Both the position numbers and the translations under genes were made by a program. Positions 33,901 through 44,700 of a DNA stretch of 64,000 bases are shown one piece after another; the first letter of the stretch is position 1; each line of letters starts with the position of its first letter. A model generated the notes under the pieces. It searched no databases. It was not told the DNA's origin and saw only the letters and a list, made by a program, of their open reading frames with translations. Origin of the DNA: Cristatella mucedo (taxonomy: Eukaryota; Bryozoa; Phylactolaemata; Cristatellidae). The stretch lies in NCBI GenBank assembly GCA_009760855.2, contig WPIO01000096.1, positions 152,501 to 216,500 of the forward strand, written 5' to 3'.

Positions 33901-34492
33901 GATAAAAGTCAGCTACATTTACCTCCGAATACGTTATGGCGGGCGCGCGTGCAGCACTCTATTCTATTTTATCTGCTTCATAAGCATGGTTTTAGTGGTG
34001 TAGACATACAATGGTCCTACCGTGGGAAAGACTTATCCGCTCACTTACCTTCTATGAAATTATATGAAAAGTTAGCATCAATAGATTTAATGTTTTTTCA
34101 TGTCTGATGGATTGTAGAGCAGCTGAAAAGTTACTATGTGACCAGCGTGAATGAATCGAAGAGCGAATGAATGTCTGAGGTCTTGGGGCTTATAATTCAC
34201 TGTTTTTTCTACCTTAGGAGTTGGGCTTGGAGGCAACTCTCTGCTCGGTGAGCGTTCTTTATTACCAAAAGAACGTACCGCAAATAACAAGCAGTACCAC
34301 TTGAGAATTATCGTTACATACCTTGTCGTTAGTGAAATGCTCAGCTAAAGGCGTCGCAGTTCCTGGCGGATAGTAGTTCCCCGCAATGGCATACTGATAG
34401 TCTTGAGCTCGAACCCCATGCAAAGTGACAGAGCACGCCACGGCTGCTGCTGCGACTAAGATGTCCATGCCAGAGAGCGTGTTCTCACTCAT
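21979..34492 (-). CDS. Secreted PAN/apple-like plus Methyltransf_FA-domain protein, six exons
   Basis: Exons on the minus strand: 34492-34322, 31738-31516, 30001-29735, 28664-28526, 23985-23866, 22177-21979. GT/AG holds throughout and junction phases 0, 1, 1, 2, 2 agree, giving 372 aa. Residues 1-30 are a signal peptide (hydrophobic MDILVAAAAVACSV, likely cleavage near VRA-QD). Exons 2 and 3 are cysteine-rich, with GYCASLCTIHDSC and SSQCQTLCEQVLPNC resembling PAN/apple modules. Exons 4-6 form one Methyltransf_FA (farnesoic acid O-methyltransferase-like) domain: SWVAFSVKACYEA, then SYEFTIGGW and CVRR, then LWISWTGGVLKFGQG, PDPKPYPVKAIAVSG and YWTF. Despite the Pfam name, this domain lacks an obvious SAM-binding fold and in secreted animal proteins is probably a binding or structural module. 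Extracellular recognition is inferred, not shown. Start choice: first ATG of the exon; Met9 is an alternative. Introns carry a solo LTR, SINE, tandem repeat and transposon remnants. Confidence 0.85.
22457..23205 (+). mobile_element. Solo LTR (Ty3/gypsy) in intron 5 of the PAN-FAMeT gene
   Basis: It starts TGTAACGCCGAAGGCTCGG and matches the downstream LTR of the gypsy element (44765 onward) over about 740 bp. Shared blocks include GGGGATTTTACTG-GCTTTATTC, CACAAGCACTCTTG, CTTAAGCTACCTA, TCAGAGAAACGAGTC and TACCGGCGACGGCATC. No internal domain follows. It lies antisense to the gene. The exact right edge and target duplication could not be fixed. Confidence 0.85.
23380..23465. repeat. Partial repeat of the solo-LTR right edge
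   Basis: CTAGCCGAACTATAGGGTTGACA with following CCAGCCAAT mirrors 23184-23260 (CTAGCTCGGACGATGGGGTTGACA). This suggests a second partial copy of the LTR edge or flanking DNA about 200 bp further on. Confidence 0.45.
23520..23567. repeat. Three tandem 13-bp GC-rich units
   Basis: GCTGCGCTGCTGC repeats with period 13, the last unit slightly altered. Confidence 0.8.
25836..25895. repeat. Three tandem 20-bp units
   Basis: The unit core GGCACAATCGATCACC recurs three times with period 20; the middle unit has TTATCA in place of TCACCG. Confidence 0.85.
25953..26468. repeat. Four tandem 129-bp units in intron 4
   Basis: Units start at 25953, 26082, 26211 and 26340, so the period is exactly 129. 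Units 2-4 look identical by eye; unit 1 differs at a few sites (TTCATGAC for TTTATGAC, CATGTATTT for CAGATATTT). Since 129 is 3x43, the minus strand is open as a 43-residue repeat, while the plus strand has a TAA in each unit. The second duplicated block holds a single diverged unit at about 56170-56280, so the array arose after duplication. Confidence 0.93.
26480..27000 (+). pseudogene. DNA transposase remnant, possibly piggyBac-like
   Basis: With three stops read through, the + strand gives PTLYMDSFYTGVAA, GDTTNAVVPGNLGEIRKL and HFKTADQWKRKHIAIDIKTD. The phrase MDxFYT followed by a GT/VPGN-like turn and WKxK resembles the catalytic core of piggyBac transposases, but the match is loose. The corresponding, more decayed stretch lies at 56300-56900 in the second block. 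Confidence 0.35.
27040..27184 (+). mobile_element. SINE-A copy 3, in intron 4
   Basis: Hairpin CGACCTC-GGTCCT-GAGGTCG, B box GGGTTCGATTCC, CACTGCAAGCGGTGGTGATA, and end AGAGGCTGTTTAATCAGCTA. It is 5'-truncated (the GTGAGCCG start is missing). It is absent from the corresponding place (about 56900) in the second block. Confidence 0.88.
27210..27500 (+). mobile_element. CR1-like LINE C-terminal remnant
   Basis: LVYWCPIQ-RIDFKISSLALQAA followed by HSSAYSHLTVPCTK resembles the conserved LHWLPIxxRIDFKI to LxVPRT stretch of CR1-group ORF2. A matching remnant lies at 56960-57165, so it predates the duplication. Confidence 0.5.
28855..28938. repeat. Short G-rich minisatellite
   Basis: Alternating GGCTCAGAGGGTCAAGGGGG and GGTCAGAGG units, about two and a half copies, just beyond the end of the duplicated block. 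Confidence 0.8.
30762..31070 (-). other. Unassigned open frame within intron 2
   Basis: A 102-codon stop-free minus-strand frame reads ...LYLTGTCTQVIDPCLRG...KLRRQFMAQMGHGSGLFRYV.... No family is recognised and no splice sites fit the phase of the host gene's neighbouring exons. It could be a transposon remnant or an alternative exon. Confidence 0.2.
32427..32596. repeat. Perfect 27-bp inverted repeat with 116-bp spacer
   Basis: The left arm 32427-32453 begins TTGACCGTGATTTAGCTCG. The right arm 32570-32596 begins GTCAAGGTCGAGCTAAATC and is its exact reverse complement. It lies in intron 1 of the PAN-FAMeT gene. It could be a small foldback element. Confidence 0.88.
32668..32775 (-). mobile_element. 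LINE-1f 3' tail in intron 1
   Basis: AATAATAATGATAGT, then TGCACTTGATAAAGCGCC, then CTCTCTAGGTGCTTTAC, the minus-strand form of the family stem-loop and tail. Confidence 0.75.
32780..34080. other. Intron 1 sequence, nothing recognised
   Basis: Ordinary AT-leaning DNA with short open frames only. Confidence 0.5.
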
Positions 34493-34855
34493 CGGTTTCT
34501 GCTAAGACAGAGTCCGGAGAGACTAATGACTCAAGGTATATGTGCGCCACTCAGAAGAATAAATAATTTGCTTCTCCATTGTGTACACAGGCCTTACTGT
34601 GCACACCATGGTTCGCTTGCCTAAAATAATAGGTTCCGCTGGTCTGCATCGTTTTTGCAGATCGATGGAACTTGCACAGCCAACGCATATCTTCAGCCAA
34701 CGGTGGAACTGCTGGCCTGGAATAGCCAGTTGAAGAGCACGTTTGCACGTTATTAAATATAACACGAGGTCAGGTTCCGAACCATTCATGCACAATCATA
34801 AAAGGATATAGAAGAGAGCCTATCAGGCCGACGCCAAGCACAGATGATAGAGAGA

Positions 34856-34856
34856 G

Positions 34857-34947
<91 letters not shown>

Positions 34948-34950
34948 CAG
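34856..34950. repeat. (GA)n microsatellite
   Basis: About 90 bp of near-perfect GA, about 0.4 kb upstream of the PAN-FAMeT start codon. Confidence 0.95.
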
Positions 34951-35624
34951 AGAGAGACTGCTCACTTATTTTTAGCAGTGATGAGAAGCAGCGGGTTGAG
35001 CTTGGTTATGTCCCAGTTTGCTATTTGACCCTTTTGTTTACTTCTTCTATAGGTGTTTGTATATAGCCTCTCACGGCTACGGTGGTTCTGCCTGGTTTCA
35101 TTTTGATTGGCTGGACGTGGTGGGTGCAAATTTTAGAAAAACGATACAGCTATTTTTGAGCGGAAGGTTGTTCAATATCAGCTTATTTTCCATCGTTGAA
35201 GATTACATTCAGACCAGCGGGTTCTCTTAGGGTGAAGGCAGTTAGTCTGCAATCAAATGGCTAAATTTGAATTGCCTTGCAGTGTATCTGGCATTTTGCC
35301 TTTGACTCAGCTTACAGAAGACCAATCAGAAATTAATTCCGAAGGGTTACCATCATGCACTGCACATAATAAGCTAAATCAAAAAACAAGTTGATTAGCC
35401 CAGCAACGCTGATGCAAACATGAAGGCACTCATGGTCACCAGTTAGTCGGACCTCTGGCACGAAAGGAATGGAGCATAGGTATGCATGGAAATCACACCG
35501 GAACAAAAAACACCCAGACCAATTTACGTTGAATAAGTAACGCCGCACTATAAAAGACTCGTGACTTGAAAATTTATTGATTCAAGATGATTTCTGGTAT
35601 TTCTGTTGCCGGAAGACAGTTGCA

Positions 35625-35886
35625 GTGAGCCGCGATCGCACACTAGGTAAGGCGGTTGCTTTTCACGACCTTGGTCCCCAGGTCGTGCTTCTAATCTTGC
35701 GGTGGCGATCCTTTATTGCCACTGCAAGCGGCGGTCGTGGTGATAAACGTAAATAATAAGCGGTGTTATGTTATAAGTTTATGTAAATAATAAGCATATA
35801 CTAGCTGATTCTCTGTGGTGATAAACGTAAGGGCTCTTCCGTCGCCTTACAAATGAGACCAGTTTGAATCAGCTAGTATATGCTTA
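35625..35886 (+). mobile_element. SINE-A copy 4, rearranged
   Basis: It starts GTGAGCCGCGATCGCACACT. The body then contains a duplicated piece (GTGGTGATAAACGTAA at about 35737 and 35815). A 20-bp perfect inverted repeat frames the second half: 35791-35810 (TAAGCATATACTAGCTGATT) against 35867-35886. The right arm is the normal SINE end (AATCAGCTAG) plus flank. Confidence 0.8.
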
Positions 35887-35929
35887 CTTAACAACAATGC
35901 AAGCTATTTTAGTATCCCAGCCACAGCGT

Positions 35930-36015
35930 TAATAATAATAATAACAGGTCATAGTATAGCACCCTAAGAGAATTTAATCTCTCTATAGATGCTTGTAGAA
36001 CGTGATGTAATAATC
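35930..36015 (-). mobile_element. LINE-1f 3' tail
   Basis: AATAATAATAATAACAGG, then GTATAGCACCCTAAGAGAAT, then TTAATCTCTCTATAGATGCT, a diverged minus-strand stem-loop. A second scrap with the same core (AACTTTCTAGGCACTTTACA) lies at about 36498-36520. Confidence 0.65.
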
Positions 36016-36651
36016 AATTTCCGAGCTTTAGTGGCATGCCAAAGTGGCAGTATCAAGCATCCAAAAGCAAGCAAAGATGTTCAGGCTGGTATACTAAAGC
36101 GGCGAAAATAAGTACACTGGTACTCTACAACCAATATGCAAAGGCAGATTAGATATGCCATATGTGGAGGCCGCGTTCACTGAAGTAATTGCAAATTGGC
36201 AGCTAGATGGCGAAATGAAACTGATGGAGCGGGGGGGGGGGCCGGTGGGAGGAGACAGCACAGTGTATCGTTGAGACCAAGCGAAACGGTGACTCAGCTC
36301 TGCATGGCCTCCCAGTAAAACTGCCTCTTTTCGCGTGTGCCTTGCTAAACTGTACATGCTTGAGTGGGTTCCAGGCTACTGATCGTGGGTGGCTACTAAG
36401 CAGCAGCCGCCAGTCTCTTGCGTGCTTTCTATGCTTCCCCTAGCGTGGTTGTTGTGTCATAACAATACATTTCGGCTGCACCAGCAGAGAAATTGATAAC
36501 TTTCTAGGCACTTTACATACGATGCTTGTGGAGCATAACTTGCTTCCATCAGCACTACTCGGTTATTGGTTCTCTTTCGGGTAGCAGTCAAGTTCCTGAA
36601 AGATATTTGATTCCGAGAGCCCTGAAAAAATGAATAATTTATGCTGTCAAA

Positions 36652-36652
<1 letters not shown>

Positions 36653-36735
<83 letters not shown>

Positions 36736-36760
36736 CATATATATATATGTGTGTATGTAT
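36653..36760. repeat. (CA)n then (TA)n/(TG)n microsatellite
   Basis: About 85 bp of CA followed by ATATATATATGTGTG. Confidence 0.95.
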
Positions 36761-36779
36761 ATATGCGTGTAAATAATGT

Positions 36780-38060
36780 ATAAATGTAAGAGTAAGAATG
36801 TTGAATGGGAAGTTGGTTGCAAATTAGTAGGATGAAATTACATCATGATGAGGATCGTGAAATTTTAATGCTCTATCAGGTGCCGATAAACTCAGATATT
36901 CCCTGTCCCACAATTCTATGCAGCACATTGTCTGCATTCATGGAGGCCACAAGTGACATCGTTCTGAAGTTCATATCCCAATCGAAGAAGACAACTAGTC
37001 TTATAGACCTTATCCGACTTTCCTGCTTCTACGATGCATTGATCTGCTTCTGTCATTCATAAGTAACATCATAATTGCCATCAGCTTCAGCACCTTTCAA
37101 AAAGGCTGACTAAACTGACTGTGCTACGAATACGCAGCAATCCTTTCTGGCCATTTGTCATTTGTCCAATAAGTAAATACTATCCAGAGATGAGAAGGCA
37201 ATTTTTGTAAACTGTGATAACCACAGCTTGAAATTGGCAGGAGTTCAAGTTGCAAGTCGAGATTCCGCTATAATAACCTTTTTGGAACGATAGAGAGTAC
37301 CTAATTATTCTTTTAAAGATAAAATCTGAGTTAGGAAGGACTGAAGAAAGTCTTATACATCACCGTCGAACGTGACTTGCAATAAGGTGGAGCGCAAGGG
37401 TGGAGGCGGTGAAAGTTATTAATGTTGGACTGGACAGCATTGCAAGTCTTTTCGAGCAACCATCTGAGAACGCAAGTGGAACACCTCAAACAGGAATGGA
37501 AGCTCACCGTCTCATAGAATTGTTTTTTGAACCGAAATTTTAATCTCTGATGTCATTTTGGTACAATATCTTAAGGCAGATTGATTGGGTTCAGAAAAGA
37601 CTGCAGGATGCAAAGGTGCACTTCATAGGCGTCATTTGTGACCTCAAATGTTTTGAAATTGAGTTTTTAGGACAGAGAAGATCTGTGCCAAGATCACTAG
37701 TAGATGCCAAAAAAGATGTGGATTATGGGTTGTTGCAGTTTTGAACGAAGAACCCGCCGAGGGACATTGATACCTGGAAAACTCTTTCTCGAAATATTGG
37801 TCTCAAAGTAGAGGAGATTTCTAGAATAATAAAGAACAGCATAGACTAACCCCGACAGGAAATTAGAATTTTTTCGGATCACAGCTCTTGATGCCAAAGT
37901 GAATTTCTTGTGGCAAGTTAAGAAGAATTTGAAGACACTTGATCAGATCAAACTCCACCAGCAATGTCTAGATATTAGAAGATTTTAATTGTTCAGACGT
38001 ACTTCAAATACTTCTTGCCACATGTCACGACTTGGTACTAAGGGCACCACTGGAATCTAC
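36780..38060 (+). pseudogene. Possible hAT-like (DUF4371 type) transposase remnant
   Basis: Broken + strand frames include YNILRQIDWVQKRLQDAK and, further on, FLGQRRSVPRSL (37550-37744). The order (D-x-V/I-xx-V-x-K-x-LQ, a spacer, then R and A-K-x-x-x-x-x-G) loosely recalls the C-terminal half of hAT-type transposases. No catalytic residues can be placed. It may equally be unrelated decayed coding sequence. Confidence 0.22.
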
Positions 38061-38221
38061 GTTTATCATTGTCAGTTACGGAGAGGATTTATTTCCTAAT
38101 TAAAGAGTTGCCTTGCATTTCTACTCACTACAGTTTTATAAGCTGCCAGCTTTGATAATTTCTTTGGCAAGCTAATGATAATACTATCTTATCTTGTGGT
38201 ACGTATATTTCCCTCTGGACG

Positions 38222-38384
38222 TTTCCCCCCCCCGGACATTCCCCCCGGAAATCCCCCGTAATTCCCCCCTAAAATCCCCCTGTAGTAGGACATTCCGCCC
38301 CCGTATAGGGTTTAGGGTTTAGAGTTTAGGGTTTAGTGCTTAGAGTTAAGGGTTTAGTGTTTGGAGTTTAGGGTTTAGGTTTTA
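38222..38384. repeat. C-run cluster followed by TTTAGGG-like telomere-type repeats
   Basis: 38222-38303 has at least six C runs of 5-9 bases separated by short spacers (GGACATT, GGAAAT, GTAATT, TAAAAT). 38307-38384 has about ten variants of GGGTTTAG/GAGTTTAG. The family telomere motif in most animals is TTAGGG, so TTTAGGG-type units are atypical. Confidence 0.85.
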
Positions 38385-38639
38385 GGGCGTGCTTCGCCTC
38401 CGCAGCCTAAATCTGCCCCCATTTATTCTGCACTTTAGGCGCAACGAGATCTCTAGATCTCGAGATCGACTTTCAAACTGTAATAAACCAGTTTTCCCCA
38501 TTCAAAAATGGACGAGTTTACTTAAGTCAATGCTCTAATAGTTTTCTTGACTCGATATGCCTGCTAGAGTGTGCTTTTTGCATTTCTTCTCTGGTGGAGC
38601 TATTTTGCCGTAGCTCTGCCTTGCTGCATGCGCTGGTAA

Positions 38640-38768
38640 CATCCACACATGAATGGCAGCAAACTTTCTTAAATTAAATTATAATATAGCCAATTTACTA
38701 GATATTGACAAACCAAGCATAATTTAGAGATTGGCACGGTTAACGTTCACAATCAACTCTGCCAGCAT
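38640..38768 (+). mobile_element. LINE-1f fragment cut by the gypsy insertion
   Basis: AATGGCAGCAAACTTTCTTA, then GACAAACCAAGCATAATTTA, then CTCTGCCAGCATAG, parallels 2758-2870 in the LINE-1f copy at 2556. The match ends abruptly at 38768, where gypsy sequence begins. Confidence 0.7.
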
Positions 38769-41700
38769 AGGTAGCCCCTGAAACCGGCCGCTGGAATGCC
38801 ACGGTGAATCGAAAGGGAAATTCGATAAACCTTTTCAGAAGGTGGGTTCCGAGAGACACGAGTACCTAGTACCAACCCAGCCACTGAATTGCACCGCCGA
38901 TGGTAAATAACCATTTTACAATGCCGGATCTTGCGGCGAATGAGTTTGCTTTCAAGGCAGTCGCATCAGGTACGATATTAAACGTGGCTATTCCTACCTA
39001 TGAGGCTATGATAAAGTGGGAAACTTAACATAAACAATTCGAGTATGCTGCTGCTTCATGTGTCTGGTCAATGAGGCTTATAGTGCCTCTCATCTTGTTA
39101 CTAGTTTACAGGGTTTGGCCGTAGAAGTGTTAGACTCGCTATTGCCATCCGATAACTGGAACTATATGACGTTGGCTTACGTGCTGAAGGCTCACTTTGT
39201 ACGTGAATCCAACTCAGCAGTGTAGTAAAGAGCTTTTGGAAAGAGTTAGACGGAAGGGCGAGACGCAAAGCGGCTGACACTCGATATAGAGATACTAGCG
39301 AAGAAGAAGGTGCACCAATTAGTTAAGGATAAAGTGCTGCTGCCTCTCTTACCGGGATTCTTTACAAGAGCTCTAAACGACCCGTCTCTGGAGCAGTAAG
39401 TCCTTTTGGGAAAGCCCAAACACTTGATGAGGCGTTATTAAGTGAAACTTAATTTAGGATAATTGCTGATTCGTGGGTTTAATTGTAGGAGAGGGCATGA
39501 AAGCAACGTTGTGAGAGAAACAATTGTCAGATCAAATGCTTGGACGGATTATTTTGCCCGTAGAGTAGTGGCGCAAGACAGGTAGCCAGAAGATCCCTTT
39601 TAGTTATTGTAAAGTAGGAAACTTCCAGCGTGAATGTAAATTGCCTAGGGAGTTTAAGAATGGGCCTAAGAGTTCAAGTTCAGACTCAAATTAGATGGAT
39701 AGGTCACAATGACGTGGTCCCACCTTGACGTCGCGGAAGACAAGCTACTCCTACCTTGATTGTGGTGAGATAGGCTATTTTTAGAAAACAATACCCTCAA
39801 TCGAAATCCATGCCAGGGAAATAGCAGCAATAGTGGACCGAGAAACGATTAGATGCTCATTTCAGGAGACAGACGACAACCACGGATGTGTTAGGCCTAC
39901 CATCGCTAGTGCGCTATTCACCCGAGTGAATGCCTTGTTGGTGCAAGAGAAAATTAATGAAAAAGGAATGCCGGATGTCAGTTGACACTGGCTCACAGTT
40001 GTCGTTTATTAGTTCGAATTGCACGAGCCCTGCCGATATGACTGAGGCCTCAAAACGTTTGCTTGGTATCGCGGGGTACTGCACCGACGCGTGGGTCCCT
40101 AGGAAGGTTAAAGTGAGTATTAGTGGCCAGACCGAATGCCATCACGGTTTTGTGTCGACATGAATGATGCACGCATCTTGGGTCCTGGTATCCTCTTGGG
40201 TAATTTTGTTACCTGGTACTGCGGGTGGGTAGCTAGAATGAATCTCTGAGATGCAGTTGCGAGTCGAAGGGTGTCTTGCAGATCGAGAGGTCAGTGGGGC
40301 GGGTAGTAATTGCGCCAGAAATTCTCACTCAGTAATTACATTAGCTCGTTTAGACAGGTGTAAAACCGATCACATATCAGAATAGCCTTGGGGATTAATA
40401 GCGGGCGTGGGGCTATCAGAGTAAGCACTCGGATTCATGGCGGGACTTAGTCTGGTTGGTTCTAGACAGGAAATGATGCCGATCATGTTAAATAATCGTT
40501 ATGACGAGCCACAGCCTCTCAGAGCAGGAATAATTCTCCGAAATTGTGTCGAAGCACATGAGGTGGATGCTGTCACGGTTAGAAAAAAATTGTAAGTTGC
40601 CAAATGACCTTGAAGACCCGTATGGTAGCAATACTTCTCACATCGCAGTCGACGAATCCGTAGAGGTAAGGAGGTTTTTGTGATTAGTGCCGATGTGTTT
40701 GCGTCTGGCGATGAAGACTTGGGATCCTCTGATTTGGCGTAGTAAAATACTAAACCAGAAAACCATGGGCTAAATAGGCAGCGACCTAAATGCACAGCGC
40801 CGAAATACCAGGACGTGCTCCAGGAAGTCATGGACAATTACCTGAAATAAGGGACTGTGGAAAAATCATCTAGTCCATGGTTCTATCCTGAGGTGCTAGT
40901 TAGGAAGGAAGACATATATTTTATTTTAGAACATTGACATTAGACAAGCACTGGTATTTCGCTGTCCTTCCGAGGGCTGAACGTTACCGAGCACAACGAC
41001 AGCACAGTTACTTCCCTCCGCCGAGAACCGGGCCCACACCTGGGCACTGCTGCACGCAGCATCGCTTATACATAGTTTCCGGAAGAGCTTTCGGTACGCA
41101 GCTTTAATGCCAAAGGCATCAAGGTACCACTTATTACCCGGGTACCAAGATCTGAGTACTTCTACGACGAATGGTAGGACGGACGCTGACGCCCTACCCT
41201 GGAACAGGAAGTCACGCACGATGCCTGCGTATTCTCCGTAGTCTTTCGATTTGCGGCTTTCGCCAAGGCACCATAGTCGTTGTCAAAAACGGGACCGCCA
41301 CGTCGATGATGATTGCAGTTGTCCCATCGTCGACGAGGACGTCTGGGTGCAGTGAGCTGTTTCTCAACGCAGCGCATCTGTCCGGCTTCGTCCATTGTCG
41401 CAAGTGATCCGGCGATGCCTGGCCTCGATGGCCGGCATCGTAGGGTGGCAGTTCGAGGAGAGTGCGTGCGGTAGCGTCTCCCTTTCCTCGGGGCATCGGC
41501 AGCACGGAGTTGGAGGACTCCGAGGAGTGGAACGGTGACCCATCGCGTGCACCGGAAGCAAATTCCGATGGGCTCGGTGAACGCAGCGCCAGGCCTTAAA
41601 CAACACTCCGATGCCGGTCCGGAAGAAGTGGCTGCGCTTGCCGAAGTGCGATGGCACCCGGAAACTTGACCCTGATCGAGCTGGGCAGCCAACTTCTTTC

Positions 41701-44700
41701 AGGCGGCAGACCTCTGGAGGCGACACATGTGGGTTGCAATCTCAACCGATTTGAAGATGACACCTGGCAGAGAGTAATCGCTTCGGGCGATCAAGTATGG
41801 CCCCCGGCAGAGTCTCACGGTGCTCGCATAGTTTCCTCAGGCAGTCCTTACGAGCGACGGCCCAGAGTGAGCTGTAACCAGCTCAGTTCCCAATGGGCCG
41901 CCGTTGAGCTGAGCGCTGCCGAGGAACAGCGAGCCCTGCTCTTCGGCGATGAGAGCGGCGGCATCCATCGAGCCAGGTCCAGCCGGTATCTTGCCGCCGT
42001 CGAGACGTTGGGGTCCGGGTTAGCAGAGTGTCCGGAAAGCCAGGGTGGCATGCAGGATCCATGCATTCTCGCATAGTCGGACCCTATCTAGCCAGCAAGC
42101 AGCCCTCGGAGCGAACAGGTAGTGAGGGCGAACGTCGAGGGAGGCAGAAAACGGTCCTGCACAGGCCCATAGCAGCAGCCTCCGTTGGCGCGAGCAGCCG
42201 GGCTGGCACCATCCTCGCTCGACACAGGAAATTGAGTCTGGGTAGTTACAACGTCCGCAAGGCGTCCAGGTTTTGCCAGGGGGCTAGGAGAGAGGCGTGC
42301 ACTGTGCATTGATGGCACTTGTGAGGGTCAGGCACGCCTTCTCGATGTCCGCTCTAGGGTAGCCGAGGCCTTCTGGGGCGCCAAGGTATACAACCGCTTT
42401 GCCATTGGGCAGGCTAGGGATGCCAGCGCCATGCAGCCAGACGCTTACCGTTTTTCGGCGCTCGACGAGCTGGCAGACGGAGCCACATTGTTTCGGGGCG
42501 GAAGCGCAGGCCAATCATGTTGGCGGCCTTCTCTGCTGCTGAGACTAGTTCCTGCAGTTCATGCGGCAACGATAAGAAGAGTGCCAGGTCGTCGCATGAG
42601 ATACTGTATAGACTTTTGGGCGGTTAATACCATAACCGATACCCATTAGTATCCTTTATCACGGATTGACAATACCCTAGATGGCCAATACCTAGTTCTC
42701 TACATTAGATCAAAAGTCTATGTATCCTCAAGTGAAAATGGCTGAGCAGAATAGATCACTACGGCTTTTTCGTATGGACGAGGGCTCTTGCTATTTACGG
42801 TGATGCCTTTTGATTTGCGAAATGCACCGGCAACAATGGATGGAGTGTCAGATGGAAACAGCATTACAGTGTCTCGATTGGAAGACGGGTCTGAGATTGT
42901 TTGGATGATGCTACTATTTATGGTTGACCTTTTACGCAGGAACTAGAAATGTTGTCAGAGTTACTAAATTGCCTTAGGGCTGCTAGGTTAAAACCTGCAG
43001 TCTAAGAAGTGTCATTAGTTTCAAAATGAAGTGAAGTACCTAGGGCATCTTGTTAGATAATCGGGGGTAAGGACCAGTCAGAATAAAGTAGTAGCTGTAG
43101 AAGACTGGCTGACGCCAAGGGATGCAGGACAAGTGCCTAGCTTTCTGGGTTTAAGCACGTGCTATTTACATTTTGGGAAGGGCTTTACATGCATAGTTGC
43201 ACTCCTCCACCAACTTACAGAACAATATGTAAGATTTGAATGGTCGACAGCAGTTGAAGTTGCATTCATGCAATTAAAACGAGCATTGGTAACTACGCCT
43301 ATCCTGATATTTCCGGACCCCTCTGTTTCTCAAATACGCGATTCCAGATTGCGACTCCAGGAACCACGGGATAAGTGGCAAGCTGTCCCAGTTCAAGGAT
43401 GGGCATGATCAAGTAGTGGGATATTTCAGTAAGGTTCTCAACGATCCAGAGAACAAATAATTATGAGATACAGCATATAATTGATGCGGCCCAAGGGAAC
43501 GCTGACAGCTTGAGGCTAAGGATATTTCGCTGTTGGGTGCAAGCCTTGTGCAACTACTGAAAGTTAACAAGGTTTAGCTGTATGCTACCACAGTAGGGCT
43601 GAACATGACTCAGGCGCTTTTTTTTTTTAGATATTGCACATGTGCACGAGGAGAACCAATACCTAAAGCTACTGATGTGGTGGTTACGAGAAAGCAGGTT
43701 GAGCCACCATGGGAAGAGGTCTCTCCCCCACAGCAAAGCTACGATGTTTTACTGGTCGCAGTGAGACGTGGTTAAACTTCATCGAAGAGTACTACAGCGG
43801 AAGTGGGTATGGCCATACGGCCTGATAACAACTTGGCTAACAGTGGTGTCTAGGAAGGTTAGAGGCCAAATGTTGGGCACATGTGGTTTACGAAGGCACC
43901 AAGTCATCTGAGGCGGCGTTTTTATTGGGCTAAATGGTGCAAATCCTAAGGGACATATTGTGCCAAAAAGAGACCCGGGGTGCAACAGTGAGCACCACCG
44001 AAGCTTTACCAGGTGGCAGCTTAGACACAACAAGTTGCTGCTGATAATGTGATATGTTGATGCTTTGAGTGCCACTAAGCCTAGCATCATGTATATCTGC
44101 GTCTTGATGGATTAATTTATCAAGAAGTATATAGACCTATGCGATCACTGACCTAGAGGCTACTAACGTTGATAATGTTGCATGGGATTTCTTTTATCAT
44201 TTTGGCATGCCTAACAATATGCAACCTGATCAGGTCAGAAAGTTTGAATCAGCTGTATTTTCCGAGTGCTGCAAGCTAATGGGTATTCATAATACGCAGG
44301 ATACGCCCTATCTGACCGAAGTCGGATTTTATGGTGAAGCGGTATAGTCGTATGTTGCTGCAGGGTATTTCAGAATACTGTAGCAAAAAGCAGGACGATT
44401 GCGATCTGTTTTTCCGCCTTGCTGATAGCATATCGTTCAGCAGAATATGATTCTACTGGGTTTACTCCGGCCAGACTGATGGTTGGTAAGGATCTGAGAT
44501 TAAAAGTAGATCTGCTGACAGGAATACCACCTTTCGCACAGTCAGCCGTTGCTGTCCCAGATTATGTCCGAGACATCTGCGAGCGCCTCTTGTATATTTA
44601 AGATACGGTTAGAGAAACCTAGCTGTGTCTGCTGATGGTGTGAAGCGGCAAGCAAATGTAAACCCTCATGGAAAGAAAAGACTCTCAACCAAGTGGCCGT

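Noticed and set aside
38307-38384. True chromosome end
   Set aside because: The TTTAGGG-like units are few, degenerate and flanked by interspersed elements on both sides, so they are interstitial.
41162-42649. Many + and - strand frames within 41-42.6 kb read as ordinary genes
   Set aside because: They are shadows of the decayed RLE LINE on the minus strand. Only the RT, zinc-knuckle and endonuclease readings carry family motifs.
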